A DNA stretch of 64,000 nucleotides from Streptomyces antnestii. Its GTDB lineage: Bacteria; Actinomycetota; Actinomycetes; Streptomycetales; Streptomycetaceae. The notes below the pieces were generated by a model. That model did no database searches, was not told where the DNA came from, and saw only the letters and a list, made by a program, of their open reading frames with translations. Positions within the stretch are counted from its first letter, which is position 1. Each line of letters opens with the position of its first letter. Location of the stretch: contig NZ_RZYA01000006.1 in assembly GCF_004005495.1 (NCBI RefSeq), positions 336,692 to 400,691 on the forward strand, read 5' to 3'. Both the position numbers and the translations under genes were made by a program. Of the stretch, positions 42,527 to 51,402 are shown in pieces.

Positions 42527-42816
42527 GGCTGGCCACTTTCGTCGGCGAGAGAGGCTTCAGGATACGCGCGGGAGTCCCCTTTCGGGGTGCCGGTCACCGC
42601 CCGTGCACACGTCCACGCGGACGCCCTCCGTCACCCTCTCCCGCGCTGCCCGCGCCTGCCTCGTCCGCCCGCGCGCCACCCGGATAGGTGATCCTTCCGG
42701 CCGCCCGCGCGGGGGCCCTGCGGCCTTGTGACCCGCACCGCGACCCGCGTACAAGATCCCCAAGCGAAGTTACCGGCCGGTATCGACCGGTCCGCAAGGC
42801 GAACGGGGAACCGCAC

Positions 42817-43305
42817 ATGCACGAGCCCACCGCTCACGAACCGCCACTGCGCAAGGTCATGGACCAGCCGCGGCGCCGCCCCAGGACCCGCCCTCCCGGC
42901 GGCCGCCCGCCCGGCCGGCACGACGCCCGGCGCCCCGGCGGGCGCCCCTCCCGCGTCCCGCCCCAGCTCCCGCCGCACCCCGCCGAACTCTTCACCGAGC
43001 GCCTCCTGCTCGTCCTCACCGGCCAGCGCCCCGTCCACTGGGCGTCCCGCCACTTCAGCGGATCCCTCTACGACGTCCTGATCCGGCTCGCCGAGAACCA
43101 GCCCCTGAACGACCAGGGGCGGCAGCCCGTCGTCCGCGGCATCGGCCACTACCAGCCCGAACCCGGCGTCTTCGAGGTCTTCGCCCGGATCAGCGCCGGC
43201 CCCCGGCTGCACGCCCTCGCCTTCCGGCTTCACCTGGGCGACGACCGCCGCTGGCGCTGCACGGCCGTCGAGATGGGCGGCGGCCGCCCTGCCCTCGCTC
43301 CGTGA
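42817..43305 (+). CDS. Rv3235-family protein
   Basis: The 162-residue protein has a very basic, Pro/Arg-rich first third (residues ~10-55) that is probably disordered, and a compact C-terminal domain with LFTERLLLVLTGQRPVHWASRHFSGSLYDVL, VRGIGHYQPEPGVFEVFARIS and HALAFRLHLGDDRRWRCTAVEMG. This matches the actinobacterial Rv3235 family, which sits next to secA in many genomes. Function is unknown. ATG 42,817 has ACGGGGAA upstream. A perfect 20-bp hairpin ends it and the convergent secA. Confidence 0.85.
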   Translation: MHEPTAHEPPLRKVMDQPRRRPRTRPPGGRPPGRHDARRPGGRPSRVPPQLPPHPAELFTERLLLVLTGQRPVHWASRHFSGSLYDVLIRLAENQPLNDQGRQPVVRGIGHYQPEPGVFEVFARISAGPRLHALAFRLHLGDDRRWRCTAVEMGGGRPALAP

Positions 43306-43361
43306 AGCGACCGCGGGAGAGGGAGAGGGCGGCAGGAGAGCGGTGAGAGGGGTGCAGGAAC

Positions 43362-43405
43362 GACGGGAGGGGCCGGGCACCCACAGGTGCCCGGCCCCTC
43401 CCGTC
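43362..43405. terminator. Bidirectional terminator between the Rv3235-family gene and secA
   Basis: A perfect 20-bp inverted repeat (43,362-43,381 with 43,386-43,405) has a 4-nt CACA loop. The arms contain GGGAGGGGCCGGGCACC and its complement. It is placed between two convergent stop codons at 43,305 and 43,465. Confidence 0.8.
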
Positions 43406-43464
43406 ACGTACGCACACGCCCGGTCAGAACGTGCGCACGCACCGATCAGAGTGCGCGCGGCGCG

Positions 43465-46269
43465 CTACTTCTTGCGGCGACGGCCGCCCTTCTGCTGCTT
43501 GCGGCGCTCCGCGCGCGTGAGGCCGTCGGCCTCGGAGCGCGTCGGGCCGTCCTCGGAGATGTAGTCCATCTCGTCCACGCCGCCCTCGGCGTTCGGCGCC
43601 TGGAAGTGCAGGCGGTCGGGGCGCTGCGGGGCGTCGAGACCCTTGGCGCGGATCTCGGGACGGCCGACACCCGCGGGCACGGCGTCCTGCTTCTCCAGGG
43701 ACGGCGCCGCGTCCTCCACCGGGACCTCTTCGACCTGCTGCTCGACCTGGACCTCCAGGTTGAACAGGTAGCCGACGGACTCCTCCTTGATGCCCTCCAT
43801 CATGGCGGTGAACATGTCGAAGCCCTCGCGCTGGTACTCGACCAGCGGGTCCTTCTGCGCCATGGCGCGCAGGCCGATGCCCTCCTGGAGGTAGTCCATC
43901 TCGTAGAGGTGCTCACGCCACTTGCGGTCCAGGACCGACAGGACCACGCGGCGCTCCAGCTCACGCATGATGTCCGAGCCGAGCTGCTCCTCACGCGCGG
44001 CGTACTGCGCGTGGATGTCCTCCTTGACGGACTCGCCGATGAACTCGGCCGTCAGACCCGCACGGTCGCCCGCCGCGTCCTCCAGCTCCTCGACGGTGAC
44101 CTTCACCGGGTAGAGCTGCTTGAAGGCGCCCCACAGACGGTCGAGGTCCCACTCCTCGGCGAAGCCCTCGGCGGTCTCCGCCGCGATGTACGCGTCGATC
44201 GTGTCGTCCATGAAGTGCTGCACCTGCTCGTGCAGGTCCTCGCCCTCCAGGACGCGGCGCCGCTCTCCGTAGATGACCTCACGCTGCCGGTTGAGGACCT
44301 CGTCGTACTTGAGGACGTTCTTCCGGGTCTCGAAGTTCTGCTGCTCGACCTGCGACTGGGCCGACGCGATCGCGCGCGTGACCATCTTGTTCTCGATCGG
44401 CACGTCGTCCGGGACGTTCGCCATGGACATCACGCGCTCGACCATCTGGGCCTTGAACAGGCGCATCAGGTCGTCACCGAGCGACAGGTAGAAGCGGGAC
44501 TCGCCGGGGTCACCCTGACGGCCGGAGCGACCACGCAGCTGGTTGTCGATACGGCGCGACTCGTGGCGCTCCGTACCGAGGACGTAGAGCCCGCCGAGCG
44601 ACTTGACCTCTTCGAACTCGGCCTTCACGGCCTTTTCGGCCCGCTCCAGGGCGTCGGGCAGCGCGGCAGCCCACTCCTCGATGTGCTCCTCGGGGTCGAG
44701 GCCGCGCTGGCGCAGCTCCGCCTCGGCGAGGTCGTCGGGGTTGCCGCCGAGCTTGATGTCGGTGCCTCGTCCGGCCATGTTCGTGGCGACGGTGACGGCG
44801 CCCTTGCGGCCGGCCTGGGCGACGATCACGGCCTCGCGGTCGTGCTGCTTGGCGTTGAGCACCTCGTGCTGGACACCGCGCTTGGAGAGCTGCTGCGAGA
44901 GGTACTCGGACTTCTCGACCGACGTCGTACCGACGAGGATCGGCTGGCCCTGCTCGTGCTTCTCGGCGATGTCGTCGACGACCGCGTCGAACTTGGCGAC
45001 CTCGGTGCGGTAGATCAGGTCCGCCTGGTCCTTGCGCTGCATCGGCTTGTTGGTCGGGATCGGGACCACGCCGAGCTTGTAGATCTGGTGGAACTCGGCG
45101 GCCTCGGTCATGGCCGTACCGGTCATGCCGGAGAGCTTGTCGTAGAGACGGAAGAAGTTCTGCAGGGTGATCGTCGCGAGGGTCTGGTTCTCGTCCTTGA
45201 TGTCCACCCCTTCCTTCGCCTCGATCGCCTGGTGCATGCCCTCGTTGTAACGGCGGCCGGCGAGGATACGGCCGGTGTGCTCGTCGACGATCATGACTTC
45301 GCCGTCCATGACGACGTAGTCCTTGTCTTTCTTGAACAGTTCCTTCGCCTTGATGGCGTTGTTCAGATAGCCGACGAGCGGGGTGTTCACCGACTCGTAG
45401 AGGTTGTCGATGCCCAGCCAGTCCTCGACCTTGGAGACGCCGGGCTCGTGGATCGCGACGGTGCGCTTCTTCTCGTCGACCTCGTAGTCGCCGGTCTCCT
45501 CGATGCCCTTCAGCGGGTTGCCGGGCTCGCCCTTCTTCAGGCGGGTGACCAGCTTCGCGAAGTCGCCGTACCACTTGGTGGCCTGGTCGGCGGGGCCGGA
45601 GATGATCAGCGGCGTACGGGCCTCGTCGACGAGGATCGAGTCGACCTCGTCGACCACCGCGAAGTTGTGGCCGCGCTGGACGAGCTCCTCCTGGGACCAC
45701 GCCATGTTGTCGCGGAGGTAGTCGAAACCGAACTCGTTGTTCGTGCCGTACGTGATGTCGCAGGCGTACTGCTCGCGGCGCTGCGCCGGCGTCATGTTCG
45801 CCAGGATGCAGCCCACGCTCAGGCCGAGGAACTTGTGGACGCGGCCCATCATCTCGGAGTCGCGCTCGGCCAGGTAGTCGTTCACCGTGATCAGGTGGAC
45901 GCCCTCGCCGGACAGCGCGTTCAGATACGTCGGGAGCGTGCCGACCAGGGTCTTGCCCTCGCCGGTCTTCATCTCGGCCACATAGCCGAGGTGCAGCGCG
46001 GCGCCGCCCATCAGCTGCACGTCGTAGTGACGCTGGCCGAGGACACGCTTGGCGGCCTCACGGACCGTGGCGAACGCCTCGGGGAGCAGGTCGTCGAGGC
46101 TCTCGCCGCCGGCGTACCTCTCCTTGTACTCGTCGGTGAGGGCCCGCAGCTCGGCGTCGGAGAGGCTGACGAAGTCCTCTTCGATGGAGTTGACCTGGTC
46201 CGCGATGCGGTGCAGCTTGCGCAGGATCTTGCCTTCGCCTGCACGCATGAGCTTCGAAAGGACGGACAC
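43465..46269 (-). CDS. secA: Preprotein translocase ATPase SecA
   Basis: The 934-residue motor ATPase drives protein export through SecYEG. It begins VSVLSKLMRAGEGKILRKLHRIADQVNSIE. Walker A is MKTGEGKT (~95-102), the DEAD-like motif is VVDEVDSILVDEARTPLIISGP, and TNMAGRGTDIKLGG and RRIDNQLRGRSGRQGDPG mark the second motor domain. The C-terminus ends in a basic KKGGRRRKK tail without the zinc-binding Cys motif of E. coli SecA, as is usual in actinobacteria. GTG 46,269 is preceded by AAGGAGA at 9 nt. It is divergent from the GNAT gene and ends at a strong shared terminator. Confidence 0.98.
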   Translation of the reverse strand: MSVLSKLMRAGEGKILRKLHRIADQVNSIEEDFVSLSDAELRALTDEYKERYAGGESLDDLLPEAFATVREAAKRVLGQRHYDVQLMGGAALHLGYVAEMKTGEGKTLVGTLPTYLNALSGEGVHLITVNDYLAERDSEMMGRVHKFLGLSVGCILANMTPAQRREQYACDITYGTNNEFGFDYLRDNMAWSQEELVQRGHNFAVVDEVDSILVDEARTPLIISGPADQATKWYGDFAKLVTRLKKGEPGNPLKGIEETGDYEVDEKKRTVAIHEPGVSKVEDWLGIDNLYESVNTPLVGYLNNAIKAKELFKKDKDYVVMDGEVMIVDEHTGRILAGRRYNEGMHQAIEAKEGVDIKDENQTLATITLQNFFRLYDKLSGMTGTAMTEAAEFHQIYKLGVVPIPTNKPMQRKDQADLIYRTEVAKFDAVVDDIAEKHEQGQPILVGTTSVEKSEYLSQQLSKRGVQHEVLNAKQHDREAVIVAQAGRKGAVTVATNMAGRGTDIKLGGNPDDLAEAELRQRGLDPEEHIEEWAAALPDALERAEKAVKAEFEEVKSLGGLYVLGTERHESRRIDNQLRGRSGRQGDPGESRFYLSLGDDLMRLFKAQMVERVMSMANVPDDVPIENKMVTRAIASAQSQVEQQNFETRKNVLKYDEVLNRQREVIYGERRRVLEGEDLHEQVQHFMDDTIDAYIAAETAEGFAEEWDLDRLWGAFKQLYPVKVTVEELEDAAGDRAGLTAEFIGESVKEDIHAQYAAREEQLGSDIMRELERRVVLSVLDRKWREHLYEMDYLQEGIGLRAMAQKDPLVEYQREGFDMFTAMMEGIKEESVGYLFNLEVQVEQQVEEVPVEDAAPSLEKQDAVPAGVGRPEIRAKGLDAPQRPDRLHFQAPNAEGGVDEMDYISEDGPTRSEADGLTRAERRKQQKGGRRRKK

Positions 46270-46513
46270 GGGGGTTGGTCTCCTTGCCGGTCGGGCCTGG
46301 CACGGTCGGGTGTGACGGTATAGAGCAACGGCCATCGTATGCGAGGACCCCGGCGCGCCGGGAGGTCTGCAATAACCGCAGCCATAGGGACAACGGACGA
46401 GGGCCTCTCAAGGTGCCGCAACGGAGCCGCGGACCTCGACTGCGAAAGGTAACAGCGCGCTCACCCTGTGAAATCTGCTGGCGCCCCGCCCGGCCGCCGA
46501 GCAGAATCGGCCG

Positions 46514-47086
46514 ATGGAACCCGTCGTACTCACCACCGACCGCCTGCGACTGCGCACGTTCACCCCGGAGGACACCGACGAAGTGTTCCTCGCGGTCCAG
46601 GATCCCGACATCCAGCGCTGGACCACCATCCCGTCGCCCTACGCGCGCGTGGACGCCGAACACTTCGTCGGCCGCATGGTCCCGGACGGCTGGCGGGCCG
46701 ACACGGAGTACACGTTCGCCGTACGGCTGAGCGAGGACGGCCCCGTGATCGCCGCCGCGAGCCTGCACCACCCGCGCACGGGCTCCTGGGAGGTCGGTTT
46801 CTGGACGGCCAAGGAGCACCGCGGCCGCGGCTACATGACAGAGGCGGTCCTCGCGCTCGCCCACTGGGCCTTCACCGACCTGGCATGTACGCGCCTGGAG
46901 TGGCGGGCCGAAGTGGGCAACGTCGGGTCGCGGACCGTCGCCGAGAAGGCCGGCTTCACCGTGGAGGGCGTCCTGCGGGCGGCGCTGCCGAACAAGGGCG
47001 TGCTGCGCGACTGCTGGGTCGGCGCGCTCCTCCCCCCGGACCTCGGCCTCCCGCCGGCCCTGCCGTATCTGCCGTCCCCCGCGTGA
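46514..47086 (+). CDS. GNAT-family N-acetyltransferase (RimJ/RimL type)
   Basis: The 190-residue protein has the Acetyltransf_3 fold: TDRLRLRTFTPEDTDEVF, then VGFWTAKEHRGRGYMTEAVLALAHWAF (acetyl-CoA-binding R-G-x-G-Y-M), and NVGSRTVAEKAGFTVEGVLR. Members acetylate N-terminal amines of ribosomal proteins or small molecules; the substrate is not evident. No strong ribosome site precedes ATG 46,514. It is divergent from secA and 76 nt upstream of the next plus-strand gene. Confidence 0.9.
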   Translation: MEPVVLTTDRLRLRTFTPEDTDEVFLAVQDPDIQRWTTIPSPYARVDAEHFVGRMVPDGWRADTEYTFAVRLSEDGPVIAAASLHHPRTGSWEVGFWTAKEHRGRGYMTEAVLALAHWAFTDLACTRLEWRAEVGNVGSRTVAEKAGFTVEGVLRAALPNKGVLRDCWVGALLPPDLGLPPALPYLPSPA

Positions 47087-47162
47087 GTGCCACCGGCGTG
47101 ACCGCAGGGGTCATCTCCCGTTCCCCGACTGACTGTCAGTGGCGCGTCCTATCGTTCGTGAC

Positions 47163-48341
47163 ATGACGACCTTGCCGCGCCCGGCCGCCGAACTCTCCGC
47201 CGACGAGGCCCGCCGCATCGCGCTGCGGGCCCAGGGGTTCCTTGGCGCGCCGGACCGCAGAGCCGGGGTGCGCGGCGCCCTGCGCCACCTCGGCGCGGTC
47301 CAGCTCGACACGATCTCGGTCCTCGCCCGCTCGCACGAGCTCGTCCCGTACGCGCGCCTGGGCGCGGTCGGCCGCAGGACGGTCGAGGACGCGTACTGGA
47401 CGCCGGGCGCGGGCGGGGCACCCCACGCCTTCGAGTACTGGTCGCACGCGGCGTGCATCCTGCCCATCGAGGAGTGGCCGCACTTCGCGTTCCGCCGCCG
47501 CGGCTACCGCTCGCGGCCGCACTGGGGACACCCCCTCCCCGACGGCGCGTACGAGCAGGTCGTCAAGCAGCTGCGCGCCGAAGGCCCGCTCACGGCCACG
47601 GAGTTGGGCGGCGCGAAGAACAAGGGCGAGTGGTGGGACTGGTCCGACGCGAAGGTCGCCGTGGAGCGCGCCCTGATGTACGGCGAGGTCGTGTGCACCC
47701 AGCGGCGCGGCTGGAAGCGCGTGTACGACCTCGCCGAGCGGGCCGTGCCGCAGGAGCTGCTCCATGACGACCTGGACGACCGGGAGTGTGTGCGCCGCCT
47801 GGTCCGCCTCGCCGGCCAGTCCCTGGGCGTCGGCACGCGTTCCGACATCGCGGACTACCACCGCCTCAAGAGCGAGCAGTTCGACGCCGTGGTCGAGGAC
47901 GCGGGCCTGGTCCCGGTGACCGTCGAGGGCTGGGGGAAGCCGGCCTGGGCGGACCCGGCGGCGCTGGAGAGCTCCCCGCGCGGCCGCCACCGCACGACGC
48001 TGCTCTCGCCCTTCGACTCCCTGGTCTGGGAGCGGGCACGCACGGAGCGGATCTTCGGCTTCGCGCACCGCCTGGAGGCGTACGTCCCCAAGCCGAAGCG
48101 GGTGCACGGGTACTTCGCTATGCCGGTCCTGGCGGGCGGGCACCTGGTGGGCCGGGTCGACCCCGCGCGCGACGGGAGCACGCTGGTCGCCAAGCAGGTG
48201 TCCCTGGACGGACCGAAGGCGGTCCCGGCCGTGGCGCAGGCACTTCGGGAGGCAGCGGAGTGGGTGGGCTGCGACGCGGTCCGGGTCGAGCGCGTCGACG
48301 CGGCCGAGCTCAGACCCGCCCTGGTCGCCGCGGTCGCCTGA
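47163..48341 (+). CDS. Winged-helix DNA-glycosylase-like protein (YcaQ/AlkZ family)
   Basis: The 392-residue protein belongs to the HTH_42 (YcaQ/AlkZ) family of winged-helix DNA glycosylases that unhook interstrand crosslinks or remove alkylated bases. The family QxD catalytic motif is seen as VQLDTISVLARSHELV (Gln47, Asp49). WDWSDAKVAVERALMYGEVVCTQRRGWKRVYDL and LSPFDSLVWERARTERIFGF are characteristic. ATG 47,163 lies just downstream of a possible -10 (CCTATC), so a short or absent leader is likely. The gene is followed by a GGTTC pentanucleotide tract. Confidence 0.85.
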   Translation: MTTLPRPAAELSADEARRIALRAQGFLGAPDRRAGVRGALRHLGAVQLDTISVLARSHELVPYARLGAVGRRTVEDAYWTPGAGGAPHAFEYWSHAACILPIEEWPHFAFRRRGYRSRPHWGHPLPDGAYEQVVKQLRAEGPLTATELGGAKNKGEWWDWSDAKVAVERALMYGEVVCTQRRGWKRVYDLAERAVPQELLHDDLDDRECVRRLVRLAGQSLGVGTRSDIADYHRLKSEQFDAVVEDAGLVPVTVEGWGKPAWADPAALESSPRGRHRTTLLSPFDSLVWERARTERIFGFAHRLEAYVPKPKRVHGYFAMPVLAGGHLVGRVDPARDGSTLVAKQVSLDGPKAVPAVAQALREAAEWVGCDAVRVERVDAAELRPALVAAVA

Positions 48342-48356
48342 ACCTGGATCTGGCCC

Positions 48357-48386
48357 GGTTCGGTTCGGTTCGGTTCGGTTCGGTTC
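48357..48386. repeat. GGTTC pentanucleotide microsatellite, six copies
   Basis: Six perfect tandem copies of GGTTC lie in the 69-bp spacer between the convergent YcaQ-like gene and the response-regulator gene. The tract is 15 nt after one stop codon and 24 nt from the other, so length changes would affect only the terminator region. Confidence 0.9.
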
Positions 48387-48410
48387 GTGTGAGGGTGCCG
48401 GCCGCCACCC

Positions 48411-49166
48411 TCACCTGATCTCGAGGATCTTCTCCCGCATCGCGTACACCACGGCCTCCATCCGGGAGTGCAGCTGCAGCTTCTCCAGGATGTTGCGCAC
48501 ATGGTTCTTCACGGTGTTCTCGGAGATGAACAGTTCCTTCGCGATATCGCGGTTGTTCATCCCCGTGGCGACGAGCTTGAGGACTTCCAGCTCCCGGTCG
48601 GTCAGCCGGGGCGCGGGCACGAGGCGGCGCTCGTCCGTGCGCTGGATCATGGACTTGAATTCGGTGAGGAGCTTCGAGGCCATCGAGGGGCTGATCTGCG
48701 ACTGCCCGTCGGCCACGGCGCGAATGGCCGTGGCCACCTCGTCCGTGGAGATCTCCTTGAGCAGATATCCCGTCGCGCCGGCCTTGATCGCGTCGTAGAG
48801 ATCCGCTTCCTCGTCGCTGATGGTCAGCATGATGATCTTGGCGCTGGGGGCCACCTCCTTGATGGAGGTGCACGCCTCGATCCCGCCGCGCTTGGGCATC
48901 CGTACATCCATCAGGATGATGTCGGGCAGCAGGTCGGCCGCCTTGTCCACTGCCTCGGCGCCGTCACCCGCCTCGCCGACGACCTGGATGTCCTCCTCCG
49001 CCGCGAGGACGATCTCGAGCCCGCGCCGGAACAGCGCGTGGTCGTCCACCACGAGAACCCTGATCGGTTCCTTGCGCGGCGAGCTCTCGTCCGGGCCCAT
49101 GCCCGGGACTCCGTCGTCGGCCGCGCCGGCGACGTCGTCCCGCATCGGTCCGAAGCTGTCCGCCAT
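48411..49166 (-). CDS. NarL/FixJ-type response regulator
   Basis: The 251-residue protein has a receiver domain (~35-150) with DDHALFRRGLEIVL, phospho-acceptor Asp87 in DIILMDVRMPKRGG and TISDEEADLYDAIKAGATGYLLKEI. A LuxR helix-turn-helix (~185-245) follows: LTDRELEVLKLVATGMNNRDIAKELFISENTVKNHVRNIL. ATG 49,166 follows GGGGGAGGAA. No sensor kinase is adjacent, so it is an orphan here. Its place between secA and hpf is shared by other Streptomyces as I recall. Residues 1-30 are an acidic extension before the receiver. Confidence 0.94.
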   Translation of the reverse strand: MADSFGPMRDDVAGAADDGVPGMGPDESSPRKEPIRVLVVDDHALFRRGLEIVLAAEEDIQVVGEAGDGAEAVDKAADLLPDIILMDVRMPKRGGIEACTSIKEVAPSAKIIMLTISDEEADLYDAIKAGATGYLLKEISTDEVATAIRAVADGQSQISPSMASKLLTEFKSMIQRTDERRLVPAPRLTDRELEVLKLVATGMNNRDIAKELFISENTVKNHVRNILEKLQLHSRMEAVVYAMREKILEIR

Positions 49167-49309
49167 CGTTCCTCCCCCTGAAGGCCATGGCCCCGTCTTC
49201 CTGTGCCACGCCAACCCAGGGCTGCGGCACACCGGTTGACCCGGCCCGGCCATGATTTCATGCCTTGACGTCGGTGCGGTGACAGAGCGGTGTGCAGGGG
49301 GGTCGCACG

Positions 49310-49350
49310 AGGGTGCCCCCGGGGGCGCACACGCTCCCCAGGGGCACCCT
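49310..49350 (-). terminator. Hairpin downstream of hpf
   Basis: AGGGTGCCCC (49,310-49,319) pairs with GGGGCACCCT (49,341-49,350), a 10-bp stem that can be extended by G/C pairs. It lies just 3' of the hpf stop (49,386) and before the response-regulator start on the same strand. Confidence 0.7.
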
Positions 49351-49385
49351 TCGGCTGTCTCCCGCTGGCTCGGCGGCGCTGTCGC

Positions 49386-50075
49386 TCAGCCGCCGAGGGC
49401 GCCGCCCGCGTCGGACGACTGCGCCTGGGTGACCATCGGGTCGGTGTTGAGGTGGATCACGCCGTAGTCGTAGGCGTGGCGCCGGTAGACGACGCTGGGC
49501 TCCTTGGTCTCGGAGTCGACGAAGAGGTAGAAGTCGTGCCCGACCAGCTCCATCTCGTAGAGCGCCTGGTCGAGCGACATGGGCGCAGCGACGTGCGTCT
49601 TCTCGCGAACGATGAGCGGCCCTTCGCCCTGGACCTCGAGGGATCCCATCCTCGTGGTCGGTACGCCGCCGGACTCCTCGCTCTCGGCGAGCGAACCGTC
49701 TCCGTTCAGTGTCGCCGTGTTGACGACCTCGGGGACCTCGGCGGCAGTCAGCCTGCCGTTCCCTCGGCGGGTGGAGCGCTTGCTGTGCTCCCTGCGCAGC
49801 CGCGCCTCGAGCTTGTCCGTTGCCAGGTCGAGCGCCGCGTACGGGTCGTTGGCCGCGGCTTCCGCCCTGATGACCGGGCCGCGCGTGCGGAGCGTGATCT
49901 CCACGCGGTCGCAGCGGTCGGCCTGTCGGGGGTTGGGCTCCTTGGACACCTCCACGTCGAGGCTGATCACCTTGCCGTCCAGCTTCTGGATCTTCTCCAG
50001 CTTCAGCTTCTCGGCCACGTGCTTGCGGAACCGCTCGGGCACCTCGGTCTTGCGGCCCTTGACGACGATGTCCAC
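49386..50075 (-). CDS. hpf: Long-form ribosome hibernation promoting factor
   Basis: The 229-residue protein pairs ribosomes into 100S dimers during stress or stationary phase. The N-terminal S30AE/YfiA domain (1-~110) has VDIVVKGRKTEVPERFRKHVAEKLKLEKI and DRVEITLRTRGPVIRAEAAANDPYAALDLATDKLEARLRR. After a ~50-residue linker the C-terminal dimerisation domain (~170-225) has PMSLDQALYEMELVGHDFYLFVDSETKEPSVVYRRHAYDYGVIHL. GTG 50,075 is chosen because it begins the fold, with GGAACGGAG upstream. Confidence 0.95.
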   Translation of the reverse strand: MDIVVKGRKTEVPERFRKHVAEKLKLEKIQKLDGKVISLDVEVSKEPNPRQADRCDRVEITLRTRGPVIRAEAAANDPYAALDLATDKLEARLRREHSKRSTRRGNGRLTAAEVPEVVNTATLNGDGSLAESEESGGVPTTRMGSLEVQGEGPLIVREKTHVAAPMSLDQALYEMELVGHDFYLFVDSETKEPSVVYRRHAYDYGVIHLNTDPMVTQAQSSDAGGALGG

Positions 50076-50400
50076 GCAGAACTCCGTTCCCGGATCGCTC
50101 CGCTCCGTCAGCGGAGCATCTCCCTCTTGCACCAGACTCCGGCCACTTCCGGAGCCTCTGACTCGGTGACTTCCACCTCCTCCTCCCCCAAGGACAAGAT
50201 CTACACCCCATCATCGCGGGTGATTGCCGAAAAAACCTGCGGCGCCCACGACACAGCATTCGGATATGCGGGGGATGGCGTCCGCCATTCCGTACAACCG
50301 AACATATCTCGCCCGGACGGATGTCGTCACCCTCTACTGACGCGTACCTCCATTCAGGTGAATAGACCCTCTCGCTACCTGCAACGACGCAGGTTTACTC
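50076..50400. other. Promoter region of hpf and 3' flank of the comF-like gene
   Basis: A 325-bp spacer with no gene. Near the comF-like stop is a short hairpin (ACCTGC/GCAGGT, 50,377-50,394). ATTCA-GG-TGAAT (50,352-50,363) and ATGGCG-TCCG-CGCCAT-like sequence (50,274-50,292) are further small inverted repeats. On the minus strand a TTTTTTCGGC and GGGGTGTAG pair around 50,195-50,240 could belong to a stress-sigma type promoter for hpf, but spacing is not convincing. Confidence 0.5.
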
Positions 50401-51402
50401 TCAGTTCCGGTTTATTTCGAAAGAACCCGGTGAGGCGGCGACGACGGCCGCGATGATCAAGTTGCGCGGGGGCAATTCCCGTGCAGTTTCCATCCATCCC
50501 GGTGTGCTCCGACCGCCCTCGTCTTCCCCCGTCCGGGGTCTCGCGGCACGTATTGCGCGGGCCGCCTCCGCCAGTGAGGCGCCCGTCGTCATGAGGTCGT
50601 CGACCAGCACGATCCGGCCATTTTGAGCCAGCAGCCGGTGGGCTCCCGCAGGCACCTCGAGGGCGCCGGCGAGATTGGCCAGTCGCCTGCGTGAGTTGAG
50701 CCCGGCCTGGTCCTCGACGGGGCGCCGCTGGCGCAGCGCGGCGAGCACCCTGGTGGGGACGCCTGCACGGCGCAGCTCCGCCGCCGCGGCGTACGCGATC
50801 CGTCGCGCCGGGTCATGCCCTCGCGCCCGGACGGCCTTCCGCGCGGAGGGCACGGGCACGAGCAACAGAGGCGCACGCCGCCGATGTGTACGGGCTTCTG
50901 CTCGGGCGGGGGCCTGGGCGGGACCACCCATACCGGCGAGCCCGGTGGAGCCGGTGGGGCCGATGGGGCCGGCGAGACCCACGACGCCGCCCGGACCGGT
51001 GGGGTCGGCGAGACCCGCGACGCTGCCCCGACCGGCGGGGCCGGTGAAGCCCGCGACGCCGCCTGGACCAGTGGGGCCGGTGAAGCCCGCGACGCCGCCC
51101 AGCCCCGCGTACACCATCCCCGCGCACACCGCCCCCGCGAGCGCCACGCCCAAGGGCTCCGCGAGCCCCAACGCCCCCCGCTCCTTGTGGGCCAGCAGCA
51201 CGGCCCGCACCGCGTCCCGGTACGGCGCCGCCGCATGCACCACCGGAAGCCCGGCCGGCTCAGGACTCGGCCGCACCCTCCCCGGCACGCCCCCGCACAA
51301 GGCGTCCCCGCATCGCGCGCAGAGCGCCGTACGCGGCCGGCCGCAACCTCCGCACTCGGCCGGCAGCACCAGATCTCCGAGGCCCTGCCACCACCCCCGC
51401 AT
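50401..51402 (-). CDS. ComF-family phosphoribosyltransferase with collagen-like insertion
   Basis: The 333-residue protein has an N-terminal four-cysteine zinc motif (CGGCGRPRTALCARC, Cys17-Cys31), PYRDAVRAVLLAHKERGAL, and a C-terminal phosphoribosyltransferase domain with LVPVPSARKAVRARGHDPARRIA, QAGLNSRRRLANLAGAL and the PRPP loop IVLVDDLMTTGASLAEA. Between the two halves, residues 102-161 are a Gly-X-Y repeat (GFTGPTGPGGVAGFTGP and so on) with DNA-level 30-36-bp repeats, absent from ordinary ComF proteins. The start at 51,402 lacks a strong site but begins the zinc domain. ComF proteins act in DNA uptake or nucleotide handling; their role in Streptomyces is unknown. Confidence 0.88.
   Translation of the reverse strand: MRGWWQGLGDLVLPAECGGCGRPRTALCARCGDALCGGVPGRVRPSPEPAGLPVVHAAAPYRDAVRAVLLAHKERGALGLAEPLGVALAGAVCAGMVYAGLGGVAGFTGPTGPGGVAGFTGPAGRGSVAGLADPTGPGGVVGLAGPIGPTGSTGLAGMGGPAQAPARAEARTHRRRAPLLLVPVPSARKAVRARGHDPARRIAYAAAAELRRAGVPTRVLAALRQRRPVEDQAGLNSRRRLANLAGALEVPAGAHRLLAQNGRIVLVDDLMTTGASLAEAARAIRAARPRTGEDEGGRSTPGWMETARELPPRNLIIAAVVAASPGSFEINRN
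50920..51099 (-). repeat. Minisatellite encoding the collagen-like Gly-X-Y tract
   Basis: Imperfect ~30-36-bp repeats around GGGGCCGGTGAAGCCCGCGACGCC (shortened: GGTGAAGCCCGCGACG) occur three or more times and encode about 20 Gly-X-Y triplets in frame. All visible repeat lengths keep the reading frame. Confidence 0.85.

Noticed and set aside
43387..46323. A ~978-codon open frame on the plus strand
   Set aside because: Antisense to secA, with Leu/Val/Asp-rich composition and no recognisable domain.
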